This document shows, one piece after another, positions 1 to 5,148 of a stretch of DNA of 5,148 bases. Numbering within the stretch: the stretch's first letter is position 1; each line of letters opens with the position of its first letter. This DNA comes from Planococcaceae bacterium UBA3378 (lineage in GTDB: Bacteria; Bacillota; Bacilli; Bacillales_A; Planococcaceae), in assembly GCA_002359075.1 (NCBI GenBank), contig DEQA01000067.1, positions 21,264-26,411 of the forward strand, in the 5' to 3' direction. Under the pieces are notes generated by a model. It saw only the letters and a program-made list of their open reading frames with translations, was not told where the DNA came from and did no database searches. Position numbers and translations under genes: made by a program.

Positions 1-34
1 AAAAAGCATAGGGACTTCAAGCTGTCCCTATGCT
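1..34 (-). terminator. Intrinsic terminator of the pyr operon
   Basis: On the minus strand there is a perfect 11-bp stem (AGCATAGGGAC, 24-34 with 5-15) with an 8-nt loop, followed directly by a T run that reaches the window edge (4 down to 1). The T run is on the side expected for transcription from pyrE. On the other strand the stem is followed by AACTATCC before any T run, so the terminator is mainly one-directional. It lies about 350 nt beyond the pyrE stop codon, placing both repeat copies in the predicted operon transcript. Confidence 0.88.
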
Positions 35-37
35 AAC

Positions 38-72
38 TATCCTTTTAATTGTGATAGATTGTCCGCTTTGCT
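38..72 (-). repeat. Diverged continuation of the distal repeat copy
   Basis: At the same offset of 220 this stretch aligns without gaps to 258-292, with 23 of 35 positions identical, including TATCCT (38-43 and 258-263) and GCTTT (65-69 and 285-289). The duplicated unit is therefore probably about 153 bp, with a nearly identical core and a diverged end. The count was made by eye. The statistical weight is modest because the sequence is AT-rich. Confidence 0.55.
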
Positions 73-190
73 CAATGAAGCCCGGCTATCACCGGCCCCC
101 TATCCATTGTGCTCCTGCGGTTGTCATGGCTGCGCCATCACAATCCTCGTCGCATGAAAAACTTAAAGCGTTCCAGCTTTAAGTTTTCCA
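73..190 (-). repeat. 118-bp repeat, copy distal to pyrE
   Basis: This is the second direct copy of the repeat that overlaps the pyrE end. It differs only at position 96 (C here, G at 316). That base is part of the GC-rich hairpin, and the change breaks one of its six pairs (C81 opposite C96). This copy lies wholly in untranslated sequence between pyrE and the operon terminator. The hairpins correspond to 80-97, 121-143 and 158-187. Confidence 0.93.
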
Positions 191-257
191 GTGTGGCTGC
201 CGCTTCGCTTTCGCCACAGCTATGCCTGAAGAATTTTTATTTCTTCCCTTTCAGGAT
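191..257. other. Spacer between repeat copies, with further inverted repeats
   Basis: No gene is visible. The stretch holds TGTGGC/GCCACA (192-197 with 213-218) and GAAGAA/TTCTTC (228-233 with 241-246, 7-nt T-rich loop). A near-perfect palindrome TCAGGAT/ATCCTGA (251-257 with 259-265) runs into the repeat tail. The CCTGA sequence occurs in both orientations within 40 nt, so more than one fold is possible. The function is unknown. Confidence 0.5.
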
Positions 258-292
258 TATCCTGATTATTTTTGTAAATTCCCTGCTTTACG
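258..292 (-). repeat. Diverged continuation of the pyrE-proximal repeat copy
   Basis: This is the partner of 38-72 in the extended alignment. It sits on the side of the core that is transcribed last. Beyond it the two units differ completely: this one runs into the TCAGG-type hairpins at 228-265, the other into the operon terminator. Confidence 0.55.
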
Positions 293-299
293 CAATGAA

Positions 300-317
300 G
301 CCCGGCTATCACCGGGC
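300..317 (-). other. Hairpin 3 of the repeat, GC-rich
   Basis: GCCCGG at 300-305 pairs with CCGGGC at 312-317 around a 6-nt loop, with six GC pairs. In the other copy (80-97) the only base difference between the two repeats opens one pair of this stem. Confidence 0.65.
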
Positions 318-340
318 CCCTATCCATTGTGCTCCTGCGG

Positions 341-363
341 TTGTCATGGCTGCGCCATCACAA
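341..363 (-). other. Hairpin 2 of the repeat
   Basis: TTGT-C-ATGGC at 341-350 pairs with GCCAT-C-ACAA at 354-363 around a 3-nt loop, giving nine pairs with one opposed mismatch. It is identical at 121-143. An alternative pairing, ATTGTG at 326-331 with CACAAT at 359-364, would compete for the outer arm. Confidence 0.6.
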
Positions 364-377
364 TCCTCGTCGCATGA

Positions 378-407
378 AAAACTTAAAGCGTTCCAGCTTT
401 AAGTTTT
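378..407 (-). other. Hairpin 1 of the repeat, containing the pyrE stop codon
   Basis: There is a perfect 12-bp inverted repeat, AAAACTTAAAGC at 378-389 and GCTTTAAGTTTT at 396-407, with a 6-nt loop. The pyrE TAA (383-385) lies in the arm transcribed last. The other arm and the loop encode most of the KLKAGT tail. Only three of the twelve pairs are GC, and the stem runs into five T in the direction of the operon, so it resembles a weak, symmetric terminator. A ribosome finishing pyrE would sit on this arm and prevent folding. The same hairpin at 158-187 is not translated. Confidence 0.75.
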
Positions 408-1012
408 CCATGCCACTCCTTCAAGAACGGAATCTGATCTTGGGAGATGGTGCCGGATTCGTTTGCTGCTTCTACTAAATAGTCAAAGTTTGTAAGTGAT
501 ACATATTTTATGCCGGCTGCTTCAAAGGCTTCTTCAGCTTTTGGGAGGTTATATGTATATACACATACGACACCAAGTACTTCACAGCCTGCTGCGCGCA
601 ATGCTTCTACTGCTGTAATGGAAGAGCCGCCAGTTGATACGATATCTTCTACTACGACAACCTTTTGGCCGGGTGTGTATTTACCTTCGATTTGATTGCC
701 GCGTCCGTGTTCTTTTGCCTTGGAACGGACATACACCATCGGCAGGTCAAGAATATCAGCTACCCAAGCAGCATGCGGGATACCAGCTGTTGCTGTTCCT
801 GCTACTACCTCTGTTGCCGGGAAAAATTCCTGAATGTTTTTTGCCAATCCATTTGCCAGCTGCTTACGAATGATAGGATCTGAAATCGTTAGGCGTGTAT
901 CACAGTAGATTGGTGATTTAATGCCCGAAGCCCAAGTGAAAAGTTCAGTTGGATTTAACTCTACTGCGCCTACTTTTAGCATAGCGTGTGCGATTTCTTT
1001 TTGTAATGTCAT
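383..1012 (-). CDS. pyrE: Orotate phosphoribosyltransferase, with a repeat-encoded C-terminus
   Basis: PyrE joins orotate to PRPP to give OMP. The 209-residue type I phosphoribosyltransferase has FTWASGIKSPIYCD (25-38), GTATAGIPHA (72-81), the mobile catalytic loop RSKAKEHGRGNQIEG (96-110) and the PRPP motif VVVVEDIVSTGGSS (118-131). The ATG at 1012 is preceded by GGGAGGG 8 nt away. A longer GTG start at 1057 would lie inside pyrF and add 15 unrelated residues. The end is odd: from the third base of H201 onward, the coding sequence is the edge of a 118-bp repeat whose other copy lies 220 bp downstream. Residues 202-209 (GKLKAGTL) and the TAA therefore come from repeat sequence. The body through W200 looks like family sequence. 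Bacillus and Listeria homologues, as I recall them, end with a different short tail containing NPE and a tryptophan. All visible catalytic motifs are intact, so I infer a working enzyme. Confidence 0.97.
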   Translation of the reverse strand: MTLQKEIAHAMLKVGAVELNPTELFTWASGIKSPIYCDTRLTISDPIIRKQLANGLAKNIQEFFPATEVVAGTATAGIPHAAWVADILDLPMVYVRSKAKEHGRGNQIEGKYTPGQKVVVVEDIVSTGGSSITAVEALRAAGCEVLGVVCVYTYNLPKAEEAFEAAGIKYVSLTNFDYLVEAANESGTISQDQIPFLKEWHGKLKAGTL

Positions 1013-1013
1013 C

Positions 1014-1721
1014 TTATTTTCCCTCCCATAATTCACAAACTTCTTTATATGCTGCACGTTTATCGGCTGCTCCTGTAATAGCGCGGCCTACAACGATGAG
1101 TGAGGAGCCGTCACGGCGTGCGCCGTCTGGTGTCGCCACACGCTTCTGATCATGTGACGCCCCTCCGCTCATACGGATACCTGGTGTCACACGTAGAAAG
1201 TCCTCTCCGCATGCTTCGGCTATAGCACGCGCTTCATGTACAGAACATACAACACCATCGAGGCCGGCCTGCTTTGTTAATTGTGCATAATGCAGGACTG
1301 ATTCAACTAACGGCAGCTCAATACGCTGTTCACGCTGCATTTGCTCCTCGGTTGTGGATGTTAATTGTGTGACGGCAATTAATGCAGGTCGGCTTTTACC
1401 GACAGGCGTCCCTGCCTCAAGTCCTTCTAGTGCCGCTTCCATCATTTGCTTGCCACCTGCTGCATGAACATTTACTAAGTCTACACCTAGTCGTGCTAAA
1501 CCTTTCATCGCAGACTTGACCGTATTTGGAATATCATGAAGTTTTAAATCCAGGAAGATTGCATGGCCCTCTTCCTTAATTTTACGGACAATATCCGGCC
1601 CTTCCTGCATATACAGCTCCATTCCTACTTTGACAAAAAGCTGTTCGTCGAATTCTCTTAAAAATTGGAATACCTCTTTCTCTCCAGGAAAGTCCAATGC
1701 AATAATTGGTTTATTGTTCAT
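1014..1721 (-). CDS. pyrF: Orotidine 5'-phosphate decarboxylase
   Basis: PyrF decarboxylates OMP to UMP, the last step of the pathway, without a cofactor. The 235-residue product is close to the roughly 239 residues of Bacillus PyrF. The barrel starts with PIIALDF (D10) and continues with VKVG (K31). It then has the diagnostic DLKLHDIPNT at 58-67, whose D58, K60 and D63 form the charged catalytic network with an aspartate and lysine from the family signature. Phosphate-binding elements are VTPGIR (178-183) and VGRAIT (211-216). The ATG at 1721 gives MNNKPIIALDF, which matches family N-termini. An upstream in-frame TTG at 1742 would add seven residues but would swallow the ribosome binding site, so it is rejected. 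The gene begins one base after the pyrD TAA and ends one base before pyrE. No degraded motif is visible. Confidence 0.97.
   Translation of the reverse strand: MNNKPIIALDFPGEKEVFQFLREFDEQLFVKVGMELYMQEGPDIVRKIKEEGHAIFLDLKLHDIPNTVKSAMKGLARLGVDLVNVHAAGGKQMMEAALEGLEAGTPVGKSRPALIAVTQLTSTTEEQMQREQRIELPLVESVLHYAQLTKQAGLDGVVCSVHEARAIAEACGEDFLRVTPGIRMSGGASHDQKRVATPDGARRDGSSLIVVGRAITGAADKRAAYKEVCELWEGK
1021..1027 (-). promoter_or_regulatory. Ribosome binding site that fixes the pyrE start
   Basis: GGGAGGG on the minus strand lies 8 nt before the ATG at 1012 and within the last codons of pyrF. It supports the 209-residue PyrE over a GTG start at 1057. Confidence 0.85.
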
Positions 1722-1722
1722 G

Positions 1723-2634
1723 TTAACGATGGCTCCTTCCAATAATTTCTGAAATATGTTCTACTCCAAGCTCGTCCAGCTTTGCTGGTAATGCCTCAAT
1801 AATATTCGGACATACGAAATGGTCGACAAAGTTTGCTGTACCGACTGCTACTGCTGATGCACCTGCACTCATAAAGTCAATAACATCCTGTGCATTTGTC
1901 ACACCACCCATGCCGATAATCGGAATCGACACATTTTTATATACCTCATAGACCATACGAATGGCAACAGGCTTAATGGCCGGTCCCGAAAGTCCTCCTG
2001 TACCATTGGCAATGACCGGCTTTCCTGTTTTTTCATCCAGGCGCATACCGATCAATGTATTAATCATCGTAATCCCATCAGCACCGCCAGCTTCTACAGC
2101 TTTTGCGATATCCACGATATTTGTGACATTTGGTGAAAGCTTTACGTAGACCGGTACACTTGAAACGGCTTTTACCGCCTCGACTAATTGCTGGGCTGTT
2201 GCCGGATCTGTGCCAAACTGAATACCGCCGCACTTCACATTCGGACATGAAATATTGAGCTCTAATGCATGAACATTCGGTGCTTTTGAAATACGTTCTG
2301 CTACTTCCACATAATCCTCGATTTCAGTACCTGCTACATTGGCAATAATCGGTACATCATAGGCTGCTAAAAACGGCAGCTCTTCTGCTAATACCTGATC
2401 AAGGCCAGGATTTTGCAGACCGATTGCATTGAGCATTCCTGCAGCTGTTTCTGCTACACGCGGCGTTGGATTTCCACTTCTTGTCTCTACTGTTGTCGCC
2501 TTAATCATAATAGCACCAAGCACTGATAAATCATATAGCTGTGCATATTCACGGCCGAACCCGAAACATCCGGATGCCGGCATAATCGGATTTTTCAACT
2601 GTAATCCAGGTAATTCGATATTGATACGGCTCAT
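1723..2634 (-). CDS. pyrD: Dihydroorotate dehydrogenase B, catalytic (FMN) subunit, class 1B
   Basis: PyrD oxidises dihydroorotate to orotate on FMN, the fourth step of UMP synthesis, and hands electrons to PyrK. The 303-residue TIM-barrel protein has MIKATT (43-48), NAIGLQNPG (69-77), and NISCPNVKCGG (127-137). In that last motif C130 is the expected active-site base, and a cysteine there rather than serine marks class 1. KLSPN (165-169), INT (191-193), GGLSGPAIKP (213-222), IGMGGV (240-245) and VGTANF (264-269) line the flavin and phosphate sites. The start is the ATG at 2634, giving MSRINIELPGL. A longer in-frame GTG start at 2733 would add 33 unrelated residues inside pyrK and is rejected, because a good AAGGAG lies 10 nt before the 2634 ATG. 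The ATG overlaps the pyrK TGA (ATGA), consistent with translational coupling of the two subunits. pyrK next door excludes the fumarate-dependent class 1A form. Confidence 0.97.
   Translation of the reverse strand: MSRINIELPGLQLKNPIMPASGCFGFGREYAQLYDLSVLGAIMIKATTVETRSGNPTPRVAETAAGMLNAIGLQNPGLDQVLAEELPFLAAYDVPIIANVAGTEIEDYVEVAERISKAPNVHALELNISCPNVKCGGIQFGTDPATAQQLVEAVKAVSSVPVYVKLSPNVTNIVDIAKAVEAGGADGITMINTLIGMRLDEKTGKPVIANGTGGLSGPAIKPVAIRMVYEVYKNVSIPIIGMGGVTNAQDVIDFMSAGASAVAVGTANFVDHFVCPNIIEALPAKLDELGVEHISEIIGRSHR
1733..1738 (-). promoter_or_regulatory. Ribosome binding site that fixes the pyrF start
   Basis: AAGGAG on the minus strand lies 11 nt before the ATG at 1721 and overlaps the last codons of pyrD. 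The alternative TTG at 1742 is upstream of this site and would have to translate through it. Confidence 0.85.
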
Positions 2635-3404
2635 AGTGCCACAACTCCTTTCGGGAATACCGGCCCATCCGAGCACACTTTTACATAATCTTTTTCCACT
2701 GCCTCTGTCGTGTTGCATACACAGGCAAAGCACGCACCAATTCCGCAGCCCATGCGCTCCTCAAATGACAGGTAGCCTGGTTTATCCGGGAACTGGGCTT
2801 CTAGTGCTTTCAACATAGGAAGGGGACCACAGGAATAAAACACATCGAATTCCGGTTTTAGTTCATCCAGTAAGTTTGTGACAAAGCCCTTTGTCCCTTT
2901 TGTCCCGTCTACTGTGACATAATGTGTTTCTCCTAGAGCAGAAAATTGCTCCTCGTAAAACGCAACATTTTCTGATTGGAACCCGAGCACATGAATTGTT
3001 TGTACACCGCGCGCATGTAACTGTTTTGCCAATTCATAAAGCGGCGGTACGCCAATCCCTCCTCCGACAAGGAGAGCTGTCCCTCCGGACGGCACTGCCT
3101 CTACCGGAAAGCCATTACCGATCGGCCCTAATACATCGGCTGTGTCGCCTACTTGTTTTTTAGCAAGAAGCTCTGTTCCGCGCCCCTCCGCACGGTAAAT
3201 CATTGTAAACTCGTTCATTTCTTTATTGATATTTGCGATACTGATTGGTCGTCGTAGAAGCGGCTCAAAACTATCCCCTACACGTACGTGAACGAACTGT
3301 CCAGGAGCCATGTCCTGAACAAGTTCGCCTTGTAGTGTTAATTCAAAAATGTTATGAGCAATTTTCGCTTGATGAACGACCGTCATACGTTCGTTGCGAA
3401 TCAT
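2631..3404 (-). CDS. pyrK: Dihydroorotate dehydrogenase B, electron-transfer (FAD, 2Fe-2S) subunit
   Basis: PyrK passes electrons from the FMN of PyrD through a 2Fe-2S cluster and FAD to NAD+, in a cytoplasmic PyrD2-PyrK2 complex. The product is 257 residues, matching the usual length of about 256. A ferredoxin-reductase-like FAD-binding barrel comes first, with the RRPISIA flavin motif at 51-57. The NAD-binding half follows, with LLVGGGIGVPPL at 111-122 and SCGP at 191-194. The C-terminal EERMGCGIGACFACVC segment provides cluster cysteines C220, C225 and C228, with C244 as the fourth (spacing X4, X2, X15, typical of PyrK). The ATG at 3404 is chosen because it keeps the family N-terminus (a short lead, then TVVHQAKIAHNIFEL) and has an upstream GGAGGT. 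An internal Met at residue 7 is less likely. The gene starts one base after the carB stop, and its TGA overlaps the pyrD ATG. Confidence 0.97.
   Translation of the reverse strand: MIRNERMTVVHQAKIAHNIFELTLQGELVQDMAPGQFVHVRVGDSFEPLLRRPISIANINKEMNEFTMIYRAEGRGTELLAKKQVGDTADVLGPIGNGFPVEAVPSGGTALLVGGGIGVPPLYELAKQLHARGVQTIHVLGFQSENVAFYEEQFSALGETHYVTVDGTKGTKGFVTNLLDELKPEFDVFYSCGPLPMLKALEAQFPDKPGYLSFEERMGCGIGACFACVCNTTEAVEKDYVKVCSDGPVFPKGVVAL
2645..2652 (-). promoter_or_regulatory. Ribosome binding site that fixes the pyrD start
   Basis: GAAAGGAG on the minus strand lies 10 nt before the ATG at 2634, inside the pyrK coding sequence. It decides for the start overlapping the pyrK stop and against the longer GTG-initiated frame. 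Confidence 0.85.
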
Positions 3405-3405
3405 A

Positions 3406-5148
3406 TTAATGTACTACCTCCGCTTTTGGCATTTCTTCTGCTGTGAATGTCATCGACTCAATAACACGCAGCATTGCTTCTGCTGTATCAAGAGAAGTTA
3501 AACATGGCACTCCGTTTTCTACTGATTCACGACGGATACGGAAACCGTCACGAGCCGGCTGCTTTCCTTTTGTCAATGTGTTCACAACAAGCTGTGCTTC
3601 ACCATTTTGGATCACATCGATCAACGTCTTGCCTTTTGCCCCGATTTTTTCGACTACATCTGTGCGGACACCGGCCTCTTCGAATACTTTTGCTGTACCT
3701 TCCGTTGCCATGATGCGGTAGCCTACTGTTGAGAAGCGTTTTGCAAGGGCAATTGCCTCTTCCTTATCTTTATCAGCTACAGTGAACAATACTGTTCCGT
3801 GTGTTTTAATTTCCATACCTGCTGCTACCAGGCCTTTATATAATGCTTTTTCCAGTGTTGCATCTTTCCCCATTACTTCGCCGGTCGATTTCATTTCAGG
3901 CCCAAGCGTAATGTCTACGCGGCGCAGTTTTGCAAATGAGAAGACTGGTACTTTTACAAATACACCTTTTTGCTCTTTTGCTAAGCCTGTCGGATATCCC
4001 TGCTCCACAATAGATTGGCCAAGAATCGCTTTTGTTGCGATATTTGCCATTGGAATATTCGTGATTTTGGATAGGAACGGCACGGTACGAGATGAACGCG
4101 GGTTAACTTCGATCACGTAAATTTCACCCTCGCTCATTACATATTGGATATTCATTAAACCAATAATGCCAAGTCCCTTTGCCAAGCGTGTTGTGTAATC
4201 TACTAATGTTTCTTTCTGTGCTTCCGTCAATTTCTGCGGCGGATAGACACTGATAGAGTCACCGGAGTGGACTCCCGCACGCTCGATGTGTTCCATAATA
4301 CCAGGGATCAATACGTTCTCTCCGTCACAGATCGCATCCACTTCAATTTCCTGGCCAGTCAAATAGCGGTCGACTAGTACAGGGTGATCTGGAGATGCTT
4401 CTACCGCATGTTCCATATAGTGTGTCAATTCTTCCTCGTTATAGACGATTTCCATCGCACGGCCACCAAGCACGTAAGACGGACGGACTAACACAGGGAA
4501 GCCGAGTTTTTTCGCAATTTCCAGTGCCCCTTCAGCTGATACAGCTGTATCTCCAGGAGGCTGCGGGATTGCCAGCTCTTTTAAAGCCGATTCAAATTTA
4601 TCGCGGTTTTCTGCACGGTCGATATCCTCTAAAGATGTACCAAGGATTTTTACACCGTATGCTGCTAATTTATCCGCAAGATTGATCGCTGTTTGCCCGC
4701 CGAACTGCACGACAACACCGATTGGCTGCTCAAGGTCAATAATGTGCATTACATCTTCGATTGTCAGCGGCTCGAAGTATAATTTATCTGAAATAGAGAA
4801 GTCCGTAGATACTGTCTCAGGGTTTGAGTTGATGATGATCGCCTCGTAGCCTGCTTCCTGGATTGCCCACACAGAGTGAACTGTTGCGTAGTCAAATTCG
4901 ACCCCCTGCCCGATTCGGATCGGTCCTGAACCAAGGACAACAACAGATGGCTTCTCTGTTCTGATCGATTCATTTTCATCCTCGTATGTGCCGTAAAAAT
5001 AAGGTGTTTGAGAATCAAATTCCGCCGCGCAAGTATCAACCATTTTATAAACAGGTATAATGCCATGTTCCTTGCGGAATGCATATACCTCTTCTTGTGT
5101 CATGTCCCAAAGTTCTGCAATCTTTTTATCTGCAAAGCCAAGGCGTTT
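3406..5148 (-). CDS. carB: Carbamoyl-phosphate synthase large subunit, 3' part (partial at window edge)
   Basis: This is the C-terminal 580 residues of the large subunit (pyrAB in Bacillus naming) that makes carbamoyl phosphate from bicarbonate, ammonia delivered by the CarA glutaminase, and two ATP. The family is usually about 1,070 residues, so roughly half is missing upstream. The frame stays open to the window edge (KRLGFADKKIAELWD precedes the first internal Met), so the Met at 5103 is not the start. In fragment numbering, the second-half pre-ATP-grasp region carries GSGPIRIGQGVEFDY (about 73-87) and NSNPETVSTD (107-116). The second ATP-grasp domain carries RPSYVLGGRAM (222-232), the HIERAGVHSGDS stretch (about 287-298) and EVNPRSSRT (347-355). 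GPEMKSTGEVMG (416-427) leads into the MGS-like allosteric domain (about 450-560), where uridine nucleotides bind in relatives. It ends in TAA one base before pyrK. No frameshift or lost motif is visible. Confidence 0.98.
   Translation of the reverse strand, partial: KRLGFADKKIAELWDMTQEEVYAFRKEHGIIPVYKMVDTCAAEFDSQTPYFYGTYEDENESIRTEKPSVVVLGSGPIRIGQGVEFDYATVHSVWAIQEAGYEAIIINSNPETVSTDFSISDKLYFEPLTIEDVMHIIDLEQPIGVVVQFGGQTAINLADKLAAYGVKILGTSLEDIDRAENRDKFESALKELAIPQPPGDTAVSAEGALEIAKKLGFPVLVRPSYVLGGRAMEIVYNEEELTHYMEHAVEASPDHPVLVDRYLTGQEIEVDAICDGENVLIPGIMEHIERAGVHSGDSISVYPPQKLTEAQKETLVDYTTRLAKGLGIIGLMNIQYVMSEGEIYVIEVNPRSSRTVPFLSKITNIPMANIATKAILGQSIVEQGYPTGLAKEQKGVFVKVPVFSFAKLRRVDITLGPEMKSTGEVMGKDATLEKALYKGLVAAGMEIKTHGTVLFTVADKDKEEAIALAKRFSTVGYRIMATEGTAKVFEEAGVRTDVVEKIGAKGKTLIDVIQNGEAQLVVNTLTKGKQPARDGFRIRRESVENGVPCLTSLDTAEAMLRVIESMTFTAEEMPKAEVVH
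3416..3421 (-). promoter_or_regulatory. Ribosome binding site of pyrK
   Basis: GGAGGT on the minus strand lies 11 nt before the pyrK ATG at 3404, inside the last codons of carB. It supports the 3404 start over the internal Met six codons later. Confidence 0.8.

Larger units (their letters stand above)
293..410 (-). repeat. 118-bp repeat, copy proximal to pyrE (overlaps the pyrE 3' end)
   Basis: This is identical to 73-190 at 117 of 118 positions, in direct orientation at an exact offset of 220. Orientation is given in the direction of the operon. Bases 383-410 lie inside pyrE and encode its last eight residues and stop codon; the rest is downstream of the gene. The identity stops abruptly at 410, next to the TGG-CAT codons of pyrE. 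The copy contains three hairpins (300-317, 341-363, 378-407). No terminal inverted repeats or target-site duplication are visible, and no protein is encoded. I do not recognise the family. It could be a small non-autonomous mobile repeat, a structured RNA module, or a local duplication. Confidence 0.93.

Noticed and set aside
109..402. Open frame on the plus strand across the intergenic repeats (97 codons, non-ATG start; internal ATG at 154)
   Set aside because: It crosses both repeat copies but reads them in different frames, because the 220-base offset is not a multiple of three. It has no convincing ribosome binding site and runs into the pyrE end antisense. It is best explained as chance.
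73..410. CRISPR array
   Set aside because: There are only two repeats, each 118 bp, one spacer of 102 bp, and one repeat end lies inside pyrE. No cas gene is nearby.
73..410. Insertion sequence or classical MITE
   Set aside because: There is no transposase, no inverted ends on the 118-bp unit, and no visible target-site duplication around either copy. A mobile repeat of another type remains possible.
1722..1742. TTG start for PyrF, seven residues upstream
   Set aside because: The AAGGAG at 1733-1738 lies downstream of it and is correctly spaced for the ATG at 1721, which matches family N-termini.
2635..2733. 33-residue N-terminal extension of PyrD from a GTG start
   Set aside because: It lies wholly inside pyrK, is unlike PyrD N-termini, and the good ribosome binding site serves the ATG at 2634.
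4764..5084. Minus-strand open frame of 106 codons inside carB
   Set aside because: It is in another frame of the clearly coding carB sequence, has no ribosome binding site and shows no recognisable domain.
383..5148. PyrR-binding attenuator or other leader within the operon
   Set aside because: The gene junctions are 1-nt gaps or an overlap, leaving no room for a leader. Such control elements would lie upstream of the window.

Overview
The window holds the 3' half of a de novo pyrimidine (UMP) biosynthesis operon, read entirely from the minus strand. The order, following transcription from high to low coordinates, is carB (3' part only, entering at the right edge), pyrK, pyrD, pyrF, pyrE. 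This is the distal order of the Bacillus-type pyr operon. The separate PyrK electron-transfer subunit, the class 1B PyrD, the strong GGAGG-type ribosome binding sites and the moderate GC content point to a Firmicute of the Bacillales. The protein sequences look to me most like Lysinibacillus/Solibacillus-type Planococcaceae (Caryophanaceae), but genus is an inference.

Layout: carB 3406-5148 (last 580 residues, 5' end outside the window); pyrK 2631-3404; pyrD 1723-2634; pyrF 1014-1721; pyrE 383-1012. The genes are packed with 1-nt gaps or, at pyrK/pyrD, an ATGA overlap. Each start has its own Shine-Dalgarno sequence, and for pyrD, pyrF and pyrE that site decides the start against longer in-frame alternatives. 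Together the products make carbamoyl phosphate (CarB, with a CarA encoded elsewhere), oxidise dihydroorotate to orotate (PyrD plus PyrK), add PRPP to give OMP (PyrE), and decarboxylate OMP to UMP (PyrF). The PyrR-type attenuation regions expected for this operon would lie upstream, outside the window.

The unusual part is 1-410. An intrinsic terminator facing the operon (stem 5-34) lies about 350 nt beyond the pyrE stop codon, so the operon should carry a long 3' untranslated region. That region contains two direct copies of a 118-bp sequence (73-190 and 293-410; 117 of 118 identical, exact offset 220). Each copy can form three hairpins. A diverged continuation of the same alignment (38-72 against 258-292, 23 of 35 identical) leads into a different hairpin-rich sequence behind each copy. 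The pyrE-proximal copy runs into the gene: it supplies the last eight codons and the stop codon of pyrE, and the stop sits in one arm of the first hairpin. This repeat is not one I recognise. It is the best candidate for something undescribed here, either a small mobile repeat or a structured RNA module. The rest of the window is conventional housekeeping sequence.
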